This document shows positions 51,855-59,855 of a DNA stretch of 64,000 nucleotides, piece after piece. Numbering within the stretch: position 1 is the first letter of the stretch; the number at the start of each line of letters is the position of its first letter. Made by a program: the position numbers and the translations under genes. The DNA is from Glycomyces buryatensis. Its GTDB lineage: Bacteria > Actinomycetota > Actinomycetes > Mycobacteriales > Micromonosporaceae. Location: positions 242,074 through 306,073 of the forward strand of contig NZ_STGY01000083.1 in the NCBI RefSeq assembly GCF_004912275.1, given 5' to 3'. Below the pieces are notes generated by a model, which was given only the letters and a program-made list of their open reading frames with translations, searched no databases and had not been told where the DNA came from.

Positions 51855-52997
51855 TCAACGGCGGTATGCCGCGAAGGCCTCCGGGACCCGCAGTTGGTGG
51901 CCCTTGAAGAAGTCGATCGTGTTCCACTCGTCCTCGGTGATCCACCGATGGTCGGAGGCTTCGAGCTCGGCCAGGCGGATGGGCTGGTCGGGGTCGTTCA
52001 CCCGGGCCTGGAAGCTCATGATCATCGGCATGCGGGAATCACCGAGATTGTTCTCGCGCTTGTCGAATGCCCACACCAGGCCGGTAATCGTGACATCGAG
52101 GCCGCTCTCCTCGGCGGCCTCGCGGACGGCGGCCAGGGCGACTGTCTCCCCCACCTCGGCGCCGCCGCCGGGCATGGCCCACTGGCCGGTGTCGGTGCGG
52201 CGGATCAGGAGCAGCCGGCCTTCCTCATTGAAGATCGCGGCGTCCGCGCCGGTCGAGAGCCCCACGACGGCCAGGTCGCCGCAGTCGACCGACGGGTAGT
52301 CGATCTCGGCTTCGAAGGTGTTCGCGCACAGGGCCTCGATGCGCTCGTAACGCTCGCGCTCATAGAAACTCTCAGTGATCTTCAGCCCTTCCTTGGCGAG
52401 GTCGGCGACCTGGTCGAGGATTCGTTTGACGACTGCCGCGACCGGCAGCGGCGACGGCTCGCGCTCGATGGCGCTCTCCCCCGGCGCCAGGAATTCCAGC
52501 TCACCGGCCAGGTCTCGATCGCCGGGTTCGAGGATGGCTTCGACCTCCTCGGAGGTCAATGGCGTCGTCGCCCCGTAGGCCAGCAGGAACGTGTGCGGGC
52601 ACGGCAGGCCTGCCAGGTCGGTGTCGGCGATCCCCTGCGGCTGCGAGTCCACATCGGCGTCGAGAGCCTCGGCGAGACTGTTCAGACTCTGACCCAGCGA
52701 GGGCTCCTCCCAACGCAGGCGGCGGCGCCGCACCACGGTCTCGCCGTCGGAGCACGCAATGCGGATCTCGGTGGCGGGCATCGGGGTTCGCAGGAACAGG
52801 TCGGTATCGAAGATCGCCTGAATCTCATCGGCGCTGCGGTGATCGACCAGCGCCATCAGCTCGGTGGCGGACTGGCGCAATTGCCGCATCCGAGCCATGT
52901 CATCGTCGGTCCCGCCCCAGTAGAGCCCATTGGCGGCCTCGGCCCGAATAATGTCGGCCAATCGTGCCAGCCCGATCGCTGCCTGCTGGTCGGTCAT
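51855..52997 (-). CDS. Nudix hydrolase with duplicated N-terminal Nudix-N-like segment
   Basis: A 380-residue protein. The C-terminal Nudix domain (about 248-370) has a full Nudix box, GGGAEVGETVALAAVREAAE then ESGL. Just before it, residues 190-230 (ILDQVADLAKEGLKITESFY then ERERYERIEAL) form the Nudix-N module used by some ADP-ribose/nucleotide hydrolases. A similar segment occurs at residues 8-50 (LARLADIIRAEAANGLYWGG), separated by a ~135-residue region with no recognised fold. Substrate unknown. Confidence 0.8.
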   Translation of the reverse strand: MTDQQAAIGLARLADIIRAEAANGLYWGGTDDDMARMRQLRQSATELMALVDHRSADEIQAIFDTDLFLRTPMPATEIRIACSDGETVVRRRRLRWEEPSLGQSLNSLAEALDADVDSQPQGIADTDLAGLPCPHTFLLAYGATTPLTSEEVEAILEPGDRDLAGELEFLAPGESAIEREPSPLPVAAVVKRILDQVADLAKEGLKITESFYERERYERIEALCANTFEAEIDYPSVDCGDLAVVGLSTGADAAIFNEEGRLLLIRRTDTGQWAMPGGGAEVGETVALAAVREAAEESGLDVTITGLVWAFDKRENNLGDSRMPMIMSFQARVNDPDQPIRLAELEASDHRWITEDEWNTIDFFKGHQLRVPEAFAAYRR

Positions 52998-53098
52998 GCG
53001 CGCTCCTTCGTCCGTCGGGGCTCAGATCGTACGCCGCGCATCTCGATCCCGCACGCCGCCGATCTGTGCGTGCGGCAGCGCTTGGCCCGCCGAGACAG

Positions 53099-53716
53099 TC
53101 AGGGGCGGCGCAGGATCAGGCCCTGGTATTGGTCGATGTTCCTGTCAAGGGCGACGAGATTGAGTGCTTCCAGCGTGAAGTGGTCGGCGGCCACGGCCCT
53201 GATCTGAGGTGCGGTCATGAAGGAGAAGAACCGCTTCGGCTTATAGTGATCGTCCGGCCAGACGCCTTCGAAGTCCTGGCCGCCGTACTGGCCCCAATAG
53301 AACAGTCCGCCGGGGGCGAGAACGCGGCGGATCTCGGTGAGGACGGCGGGGAGTTCGGCCCGCGGGACATGCAGCAGGCAGTTCATGCCGAAGACGGCAT
53401 CAAATGTGCCATCGGCGAAGGACAGGTCGCTGAAGTCCATCACCGCTGCGGTGAGGCCCTTGGTCCGGCAGCGTTCGACCAGTTCCGGCGAGAGGTCCAC
53501 GCAGGTGACCTCGAGTCCCTCGTCGGCAAAGTAGCGGCCGCTCACCCCGTGCCCGGCGCCGATTTCGAGCAGGCCGGTCGCGCCGGATTCAAGCAGGTGG
53601 GTGAGGAAGCGGGCTCGTTCGGCCCGCTTCCACTCCGCGTCTTCCATCCCCGCTCGTGCGTCGGTGTCGGCGTCGTACGCCAGCTTGAGATCGTGTTTCA
53701 GCGACTCGTATTTCAT
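53099..53716 (-). CDS. Class I SAM-dependent methyltransferase
   Basis: A 205-residue methyltransferase: LLEIGAGHGVSGRYFADEG (motif I), VTCVDLSPELVERC (post I), FGMNCLLHVPRAELPAVLTE and RRVLAPGGLFYWG (motif III). The start MKYESLKHDLKLAYD matches the N-terminal helix; longer frames upstream run across the neighbouring binding-protein gene. It could be in one transcript with the Nudix gene 101 bases downstream. Confidence 0.88.
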   Translation of the reverse strand: MKYESLKHDLKLAYDADTDARAGMEDAEWKRAERARFLTHLLESGATGLLEIGAGHGVSGRYFADEGLEVTCVDLSPELVERCRTKGLTAAVMDFSDLSFADGTFDAVFGMNCLLHVPRAELPAVLTEIRRVLAPGGLFYWGQYGGQDFEGVWPDDHYKPKRFFSFMTAPQIRAVAADHFTLEALNLVALDRNIDQYQGLILRRP

Positions 53717-53747
53717 GTCGGCAACTGTGCCATGGGCTTGCGGCCGT

Positions 53748-54821
53748 TCAGAAGTCGAAGTCGTCGATATTGTCGGCATTGAAGCGGGTCGGGGGGCCGA
53801 GGGTGACGATGCCGTCGGCTTCGACGGTGTATTCGCCGAGGTCACCGGCGGTGAAGACCTCGCCTTCGGCTCCGGTGATGATGCCCGAGGCCGCGGCCGC
53901 GGCGGTGTAGGCGGCCAGTTCACCGAGGGCCGTCGGGTCCCACAGTGCGAACTCGGTGACGGTGCCGTCGGCGATGTATTCGCGCATCTGGTTGGGAGTG
54001 CCGAGACCGGTGAGGGCCACTTCGCCCTGGTACTCCGAGCCCGAGAGGTAGCGCGCCGCCGCGGCGATGCCCACGGTCGTCGGGGAGATGATCGCCTTCA
54101 GATCCGGATGGGTCTGCAGGAGGCCCTGGGTCTCGGAGAAGGACTTCTCGTCCTCGTCGTCGCCGTAGACCACGTCGACCAGTTCGAGATCGGCGTAGTC
54201 GGGATTGCTCTCCAGCTCGGCCTCCATCGCCTCGATCCAAGCGTTCTGGTTGGTGGCGTTGGCCGTTGCGGACAGGACCGCGATCTCGCCGGCCCCGCCG
54301 GTCTGCTCGGCGGCCATCTCCAGCAGGGACAGGGCGACCTCGTCGCCGTTGACCTGGCTGACGAAGAGGTCGCGGCAGGAGGCCTCCACATCGGAGTCGA
54401 AGGTGACCACGATGGTGCCGCCGGCGCGAGCCTGGTCGAGGGAGGCGCACAGCGCGTTCGGGTCGTTGGCGGACAGCAGGATCGCGTCGCTCGCCTGCTG
54501 GCTGAGGGTGTCGATGTAGCTGACCTGCGAGGACGCGGAGGCATCGGAAGGGCCGGTGTATTCGTAGGTGCCTTCGAGCTCGGTCACCACGGCCTCGGCC
54601 CCGGCGCTGGAGGCGTCGAAGTACGGGTTGTTGACCGACTTGGGAAGCATTGCGATCGACAGGCCGGTCTGGTAGTCGGCGTCGGGGTCGGCGGTGCCGC
54701 CCGTGGCCGCACCTCCGCCATCGTCGTCATCGCCCTGGGTGGTGCCGCCGCAGGCGGTGGCCGCCAGCAGGACGCCCGCCAGCAGTGGTGCGGTTATAGA
54801 GAGGATTCGTTTGCGAGACAT
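53748..54821 (-). CDS. Rhamnose/AI-2 type sugar-binding lipoprotein (RhaS-like)
   Basis: A 357-residue sugar ABC binding protein with lipobox near ATACG (signal about 1-24). The mature part, IAMLPKSVNNPYFDASSAGA then QVSYIDTLSQQASDAILLSA and FDSDVEASCRDLFVSQ, matches the RhaS/LsrB group. The ligand could be rhamnose, another deoxysugar or AI-2. Last gene of the importer operon rhaT-P-Q-S-like on the minus strand. Confidence 0.87.
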   Translation of the reverse strand: MSRKRILSITAPLLAGVLLAATACGGTTQGDDDDGGGAATGGTADPDADYQTGLSIAMLPKSVNNPYFDASSAGAEAVVTELEGTYEYTGPSDASASSQVSYIDTLSQQASDAILLSANDPNALCASLDQARAGGTIVVTFDSDVEASCRDLFVSQVNGDEVALSLLEMAAEQTGGAGEIAVLSATANATNQNAWIEAMEAELESNPDYADLELVDVVYGDDEDEKSFSETQGLLQTHPDLKAIISPTTVGIAAAARYLSGSEYQGEVALTGLGTPNQMREYIADGTVTEFALWDPTALGELAAYTAAAAASGIITGAEGEVFTAGDLGEYTVEADGIVTLGPPTRFNADNIDDFDF

Positions 54822-54856
54822 GAGTTTCACGCCTTTCGTGAGGAGTGTTCGGAGGA

Positions 54857-55855
54857 TCATGCGGTTCGGCGTCTTCGGGCGCGGAGCGCCTCGCCCGCCG
54901 AGGAGATCAGGTTCGGCGCCAGGACGGCGACGATGAGGAGCGAGCCGGTGACGACGGTCAGCGCCTCGGTGGAGACGTGGGCCAGCCGCAGCGCGTTCTG
55001 CACCGCCGTCAGCAGGACCACCGCGGCCAGCACGCCCGGCAGCGCGCCCTTGCCGCCGAAGATCGAAACGCCGCCGAGCAGGACGACCGCCACCACCGTC
55101 AGTTCCAGCCCGTAGGCATTGTCGGCGCGCGCGGACGAGTACCGCAGCGTCCACAGCACGCCGACCAGACCCGCCATCGCGCCGGAGCCCACGTAGAGCC
55201 AGAACTTCAAGCGCCGCACCGCGACTCCAGAGTAGGCGGCGGCGATGGGATTGGCCCCGGCGGCGTAGATCGAACGGCCCCACGTCGTTGCGTGCAGCAG
55301 GACCGCGAAGGCCGCTGCCAGGATCGCCATCGGTATCAGGAGATTCGGGATGCCGGACTCACCGATCGTGCCGAGGGTCCAGCCGGTGAAGTTCCTCGGC
55401 CAGTCCGCCACCGCAGTATCGCCGAGCAGCACATAGGACAACCCGCGGTAGAGCGCGAGAGTTCCGATCGTGACCGCCAGCGACGGCAACCCGAAGCCGG
55501 TGATGAACAGCCCGTTGACCGCCCCGAGGACCGCGCCGAGCAGCACCGCGAGCGGCATGATCGTCTCCAGCGAGACCCCGGCGTTCCACATCACGCCCAT
55601 GGCGGCACTGGTCAGACCCACCGTGCTCGCGACCGAAAGGTCGATCTCGCCGGTCATGACGATGAGCGTCATCACCAGCGCCAGCAGCAGCACCGGGGCG
55701 AGGTCGATGACCAGGTGCCCGGCGTTGCGCGCGGTCCCGAAGTGCTCCACCGACTGAGCGGCGATGAGCAGGAACAGGACCGTGGCGGCAATGATCGCCG
55801 CATCCCAGGTCGCGAGCGAGCGCAGCGCGCCGGAGGAGCGAAATCTAGTCCACAT
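54857..55855 (-). CDS. Sugar ABC permease (RhaQ/RbsC-like)
   Basis: A 332-residue permease with about nine or ten helices; MTGEIDLSVASTVGLTSAAM and GVAVRRLKFWLYVGSGAMAG are the RbsC-type blocks. It starts 11 bases inside the preceding permease gene. Forms the membrane channel with the sister permease. Confidence 0.9.
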   Translation of the reverse strand: MWTRFRSSGALRSLATWDAAIIAATVLFLLIAAQSVEHFGTARNAGHLVIDLAPVLLLALVMTLIVMTGEIDLSVASTVGLTSAAMGVMWNAGVSLETIMPLAVLLGAVLGAVNGLFITGFGLPSLAVTIGTLALYRGLSYVLLGDTAVADWPRNFTGWTLGTIGESGIPNLLIPMAILAAAFAVLLHATTWGRSIYAAGANPIAAAYSGVAVRRLKFWLYVGSGAMAGLVGVLWTLRYSSARADNAYGLELTVVAVVLLGGVSIFGGKGALPGVLAAVVLLTAVQNALRLAHVSTEALTVVTGSLLIVAVLAPNLISSAGEALRARRRRTA

Positions 55856-56879
55856 GCGAGGCCTTCCTCCGCAAGGCGCGGGCCGCCCGCAGACCCACGA
55901 GTCGGTCCAGGGCGATCGCCGCCAGGATCAGCGCGCCGACGATGGCCTGCTGCCAGAACTGGTCGATGCGCAGCACCGGCAGGGCGTTCGAAATGACGGT
56001 CAGCAGCAGCGCGCCGAGGCCCGCGCCCAGCACCGTGCCCGAACCGCCGAAAATGGCGACGCCCCCGACCACTACCGCCGCAACGATATTGAGCTCCATG
56101 CCGTACCCGGCCGAGGCGTCCACGGTGCCGAAGCGGGCTGCGTACAGGACTCCGCCGAGACCGGCGAGCGCCCCGCACAGGACGTAGGCGGTCATCAATC
56201 GCCGCCCCGCCGGAAGTCCGGTCTGCCGGGCCGCCTCGGGATTCGAGCCGAGCGCGTACAGGTCACGTCCGGCCCGGTAGTCCGAGAGGAATACCGCCAC
56301 GGCGGCGAGCACCAGCGCGGAGATGATGAACAGGTACGGGACACCGAGCACCGCCCCGGAACCGAAGTCGAGGAAGCCGCGAGGCAGGTCGGAGGCGTTG
56401 ACGCGCGAGCCTCCCGCGGTGAAGTAGACGATGCCTCGGAAGACGTAGAGGGTCCCGAGGGTCGCCACCAGCGGCGGGACCTTGCCGAAGTGGACGATCG
56501 CGCCGTTGACCGCGCCGCAGGCGGCGCCCGCTCCGATCCCGACCAGGAGCGCGAGCGGGACCGGCGTGCCGGATGAGAGGGCTGTGGCGGTCAGGTATGC
56601 CGAGAGCCCGAGTGTCGAGCCGACCGACAGGTCGATGCCGCGGGTGAGGACCACGACGGTCATGCCGGCGGCGAGCAGCACCGTGACGGCGGCGGCGAAC
56701 AGGAGGTCGCGAATGGACTGCGCGCCGAGGAAGCGGGGATTGACCGATGCGGTGATGACGATGAGCGCGGCGAGTGCGAGGAGCAGGCCCAGCGCGCGGA
56801 ACCGCAGGATCAAGTCGAGCGCGGTCGAACCCGTTCCGGCGGAGGGAGTCTGGTCGGGGGCGTCGGCGACCGTCGTCAT
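55845..56879 (-). CDS. Sugar ABC permease (RhaP/RbsC-like)
   Basis: A 344-residue permease; [20 protein letters not shown] and [20 protein letters not shown] are the RbsC-type blocks. ATG overlaps the ATPase stop (ATGA). The N-terminal ~25 residues are hydrophilic, then membrane helices begin. Confidence 0.9.
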   Translation of the reverse strand: MTTVADAPDQTPSAGTGSTALDLILRFRALGLLLALAALIVITASVNPRFLGAQSIRDLLFAAAVTVLLAAGMTVVVLTRGIDLSVGSTLGLSAYLTATALSSGTPVPLALLVGIGAGAACGAVNGAIVHFGKVPPLVATLGTLYVFRGIVYFTAGGSRVNASDLPRGFLDFGSGAVLGVPYLFIISALVLAAVAVFLSDYRAGRDLYALGSNPEAARQTGLPAGRRLMTAYVLCGALAGLGGVLYAARFGTVDASAGYGMELNIVAAVVVGGVAIFGGSGTVLGAGLGALLLTVISNALPVLRIDQFWQQAIVGALILAAIALDRLVGLRAARALRRKASHVD

Positions 56880-58417
56880 GACCGCACCTCCCCGATGTGC
56901 TCCTGGCCGCTGGCGAGTCGCATGAAGGCCTCCTCGGTGGCCGCAGGCCGCGCGAGCTCGCCGACCAGGCGGCCCTCGCGCATGACCAGGACGCGGTCGG
57001 CCATGCCGAGGACCTCGGGCAGTTCGGAGGAGACCATGAGGACGGCGACGCCGTCGGCGGCCAGGTCGGACAGCAGCCGGTGCACCTCGGCCTTGGTGCC
57101 GATGTCGATGCCGCGCGTGGGCTCGTCGACGATGAGGAGCTTCGGGCCGGTGGCGAGCCACTTGGCGAGCACGACCTTCTGCTGGTTGCCGCCCGAGAGC
57201 GTGCCGACCGGGTCGGTGAGCCGCCCGTACTTGGCGTGGAGTCGCCCGGTCCATTCGGCGGCCTCGCGCCGTTCGGCGCCGCCGGTGAGGAATCCCAGCC
57301 GCGAGAGGCGGTGCCGCCTGGTCAGGGTGGCGTTGCGCAGGATCGAGAGGTCGAGCAGCAGTCCCTGTTGGCGGCGGTCTTCGGGCACGAGGGCCACGCC
57401 CGCGCGCATTGCGGCCCGGGGATCACCCGAGCGCAGTTCACGCCCGTCGATGCTCACCCGCCCGGCGTCGCGTGCCTCGATCCCGAACACGGCCTGGACG
57501 GTCTCGGTGCGTCCGGCTCCGACCAGGCCGGCCAGGGCGACGATCTCCCCGGCGCGGACGGTGAAGTCGATATCGCGGCACAGGCCGGTGCGGGACAGGC
57601 CCTCGACGCGCAGGACCACGTCGCCGGGTTCGGTCTCGCGGTGCGGGTACATGGCGCTGAGGTCGCGGCCGACCATGCGGCGCACGAGTTCGTCGGTGGT
57701 CACCGCTTCGATGGGGTCGGTGGAGACGCGGCGCCCGTCGCGCATGACGGTGACCCGCTGGCACAGCGCGTGGACCTCCTCCAGGCGGTGGGAGATGAAG
57801 AGGATCGCCGTTCCCTTCCGCCGCAGGGCGTCGACGGCCCCGAAGAGGCGTTCGACCTCGCGTCCCGAGAGGGCCGCGGTGGGTTCGTCCATGACCAGGA
57901 CGCGCGCCTGGAGCGAGATGGCCTTGGCGATCTCGACCAGCTGCTGGTCGGCAATGGACAGGCCCTTGGCGGGCCGGTCGGGGTCGAGCGCGACACCGAG
58001 GCGTTCGAAGAGCGCGGCCGCTCGGCGGCGCATCTCGGCGCGGTCGATGCGTCCGAGCCGACCCCGCGGTTGGCGGCCGACGAACAGGTTCTCCGCGACG
58101 GTGAGGTCGCCGAACAGCGCCGGTTCCTGATAGATGACGGCGATCCCGGCCGCCAGCGCATCCGCGGCGCCGGTGAAGGCGACCGCTTCACCGTCCATTT
58201 CGATGTGTCCGGCATCGGGGCGGTAGAGCCCGGCCAGGATCTTGATGAGCGTGGACTTCCCGGCGCCGTTCTCCCCCACCAGGGCATGGGCCTCACCGGA
58301 GTGGAGTTCGAGTCCGGCGTCCACCAGCGCGCGGACGGCGCCGAAGGACTTGGCGACGCCGGTGAGCGCGATGACCGGATGCGGTTGGGGCGGTGGCGGA
58401 TCGGATTCGACTGCCAA
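56876..58417 (-). CDS. Sugar ABC ATPase with two NBDs (RhaT/RbsA-like)
   Basis: A 513-residue ATPase with two nucleotide-binding domains. NBD1: Walker [17 protein letters not shown], signature [15 protein letters not shown] (a variant), Walker [16 protein letters not shown]2: altered Walker [17 protein letters not shown] (no Lys, as usual for RbsA), signature [15 protein letters not shown], Walker [15 protein letters not shown]. The start is TTG ([10 protein letters not shown]) with GGAGG nine bases upstream; a longer frame crosses the promoter. First gene of the operon. Confidence 0.92.
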   Translation of the reverse strand: MAVESDPPPPQPHPVIALTGVAKSFGAVRALVDAGLELHSGEAHALVGENGAGKSTLIKILAGLYRPDAGHIEMDGEAVAFTGAADALAAGIAVIYQEPALFGDLTVAENLFVGRQPRGRLGRIDRAEMRRRAAALFERLGVALDPDRPAKGLSIADQQLVEIAKAISLQARVLVMDEPTAALSGREVERLFGAVDALRRKGTAILFISHRLEEVHALCQRVTVMRDGRRVSTDPIEAVTTDELVRRMVGRDLSAMYPHRETEPGDVVLRVEGLSRTGLCRDIDFTVRAGEIVALAGLVGAGRTETVQAVFGIEARDAGRVSIDGRELRSGDPRAAMRAGVALVPEDRRQQGLLLDLSILRNATLTRRHRLSRLGFLTGGAERREAAEWTGRLHAKYGRLTDPVGTLSGGNQQKVVLAKWLATGPKLLIVDEPTRGIDIGTKAEVHRLLSDLAADGVAVLMVSSELPEVLGMADRVLVMREGRLVGELARPAATEEAFMRLASGQEHIGEVRS

Positions 58418-58442
58418 CTGTCTCGACCTCCGATCAAAGTAA

Positions 58443-58454
58443 TGAATCGTTTCA
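58443..58454. promoter_or_regulatory. LacI-type operator
   Basis: TGAATCGTTTCA, a 12-base palindrome (TGAA-N4-TTCA, CG centre) like LacI/GalR-family operators, 26 bases upstream of the sugar ATPase start. No LacI-family regulator gene is in the window, so control is from elsewhere. Confidence 0.65.
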
Positions 58455-58610
58455 ATGTATCGATGCATCTGCACTTTATCCAGCGCGATCGTGCGACGTC
58501 AACCCCGCAATGGCGTCGGTTCACCTTCGATTCCGGAGGCAAACGCGACCCAAGGCGGCATATGAAAGACTGAGTCACGTTTGCTTCCGCCACTTGTAGA
58601 GGACTCCCTC

Positions 58611-59813
58611 ATGCGCCGTGTCGCCCGCTGGGTCCGACCGCTCAATGCCGCCATGACCCCCGCCCTCTCGCGCGCGCTCCGCAACCCCGACGCCGTGTTC
58701 GACCGCGTGGTCGCCAAGGCCGAGCAGGCCTCCGGGATGAGCGCAGGCCAGGATCCGGACTTCACCGAGGACTTCCGGCAGCTGCTGCACCGCTTCGCGG
58801 ACGTCCCGACCATCTCGTACATGGGCTGGATGGGGACCGTCACCGAGATGGGGATGCGGCTGGAGAACCGGCTGCGCATCCGCCGCCTCCACACCGAGAA
58901 TCCCGAGATCGCGAACGAGCCGATCGACCGGCCGATCATCGTGGTCGGCCTGCCCCGCACGGCGACGACCCTGGCGCACAAGGTCATCGCCGACCCCGAG
59001 GACAACCGCGCGCCGTTGCTGTGGGAGTTCCACAATGCCGACCGCTTCGACATCGACCCGCGCCTGCGCGTGCAGCGCCGCAAGAAGGCCGGTCAGGTCT
59101 CCAAGGCGGTCAACATCATCACGCCGATCTGGGCCGACATCCACCCCTCGTCGGCGGAGACCCCGGAGGAGTGCGTGCTGGCGCTGCCGCACGGCCTGCA
59201 CTGGATGACCCGCTTCCCCCTCCCCGGGTACCGGGACTGGCTCGGCCAGCGCGACTTCGTGCCCGACTACCAGTATCTCAAGGAGTTCCTCCAGGTCCTC
59301 CAGCACGGTGACCGGCCCCGCCGCTGGGTCCTCAAGTCCCCCTTCCACATGTACAACATCGGCGCGCTGCTGCAGGTGTTCCCCGACGCGAAGATCATGT
59401 GGACCCACCGCGACCCGCAGACGGTCATGGGCTCCTGGTGCTCCCTGGTGGAGACCGGTACGGCCCTGTGCAACCGAACCTACGACCCGCGGCGCATCGG
59501 CGCGGAGTGGCTCGACACGCTCTCGTGGATGGTCGAGCAGGGCCGCCGGGCGCGGTTGCAGGTCCCCCCGGAGCGAATGGTCGACGTGTCGTACCACCAG
59601 CTCACCGCCGACCCGTACGGCCAGCTCCCCGACATATTCGAGCGCCTCGACATGAAGTGGACGATGCGCGAGGAGGGCAACCTCGAAACGGTCCTGGCCC
59701 GGCCCGGTATGCGCCGCAACCACGAGTATTCGTTGGGGCGTTACGGACTCGATCTCGACCAGGTCGAGGAGGCCTTCGGCGACTACACGCGCATGGTCGC
59801 CTCCATGCGGTAG
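58611..59813 (+). CDS. Sulfotransferase family protein
   Basis: A 400-residue sulfotransferase of the Stf0/'sulfotransferase family 3' type common in actinobacteria. Phosphosulfate-binding loop RPIIVVGLPRTATT near the middle and the 3'-phosphate region KIMWTHRDPQTVMGSWCS further on. It uses PAPS to sulfate a lipid, sugar or small molecule, substrate not evident. The start is the Met after GAGG; the upstream in-frame codons lack support. Divergent from the sugar importer. Confidence 0.87.
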   Translation: MRRVARWVRPLNAAMTPALSRALRNPDAVFDRVVAKAEQASGMSAGQDPDFTEDFRQLLHRFADVPTISYMGWMGTVTEMGMRLENRLRIRRLHTENPEIANEPIDRPIIVVGLPRTATTLAHKVIADPEDNRAPLLWEFHNADRFDIDPRLRVQRRKKAGQVSKAVNIITPIWADIHPSSAETPEECVLALPHGLHWMTRFPLPGYRDWLGQRDFVPDYQYLKEFLQVLQHGDRPRRWVLKSPFHMYNIGALLQVFPDAKIMWTHRDPQTVMGSWCSLVETGTALCNRTYDPRRIGAEWLDTLSWMVEQGRRARLQVPPERMVDVSYHQLTADPYGQLPDIFERLDMKWTMREEGNLETVLARPGMRRNHEYSLGRYGLDLDQVEEAFGDYTRMVASMR

Positions 59814-59824
59814 GGATCATTATC

Positions 59825-59848
59825 GCGGCCCGCCGGTCGGCGGGCCGC
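59825..59848. terminator. Bidirectional hairpin
   Basis: A perfect 10-bp stem (GCGGCCCGCC) with loop GGTC, between the convergent sulfotransferase and DnaK-like genes. Confidence 0.8.
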
Positions 59849-59855
59849 TACCTTG

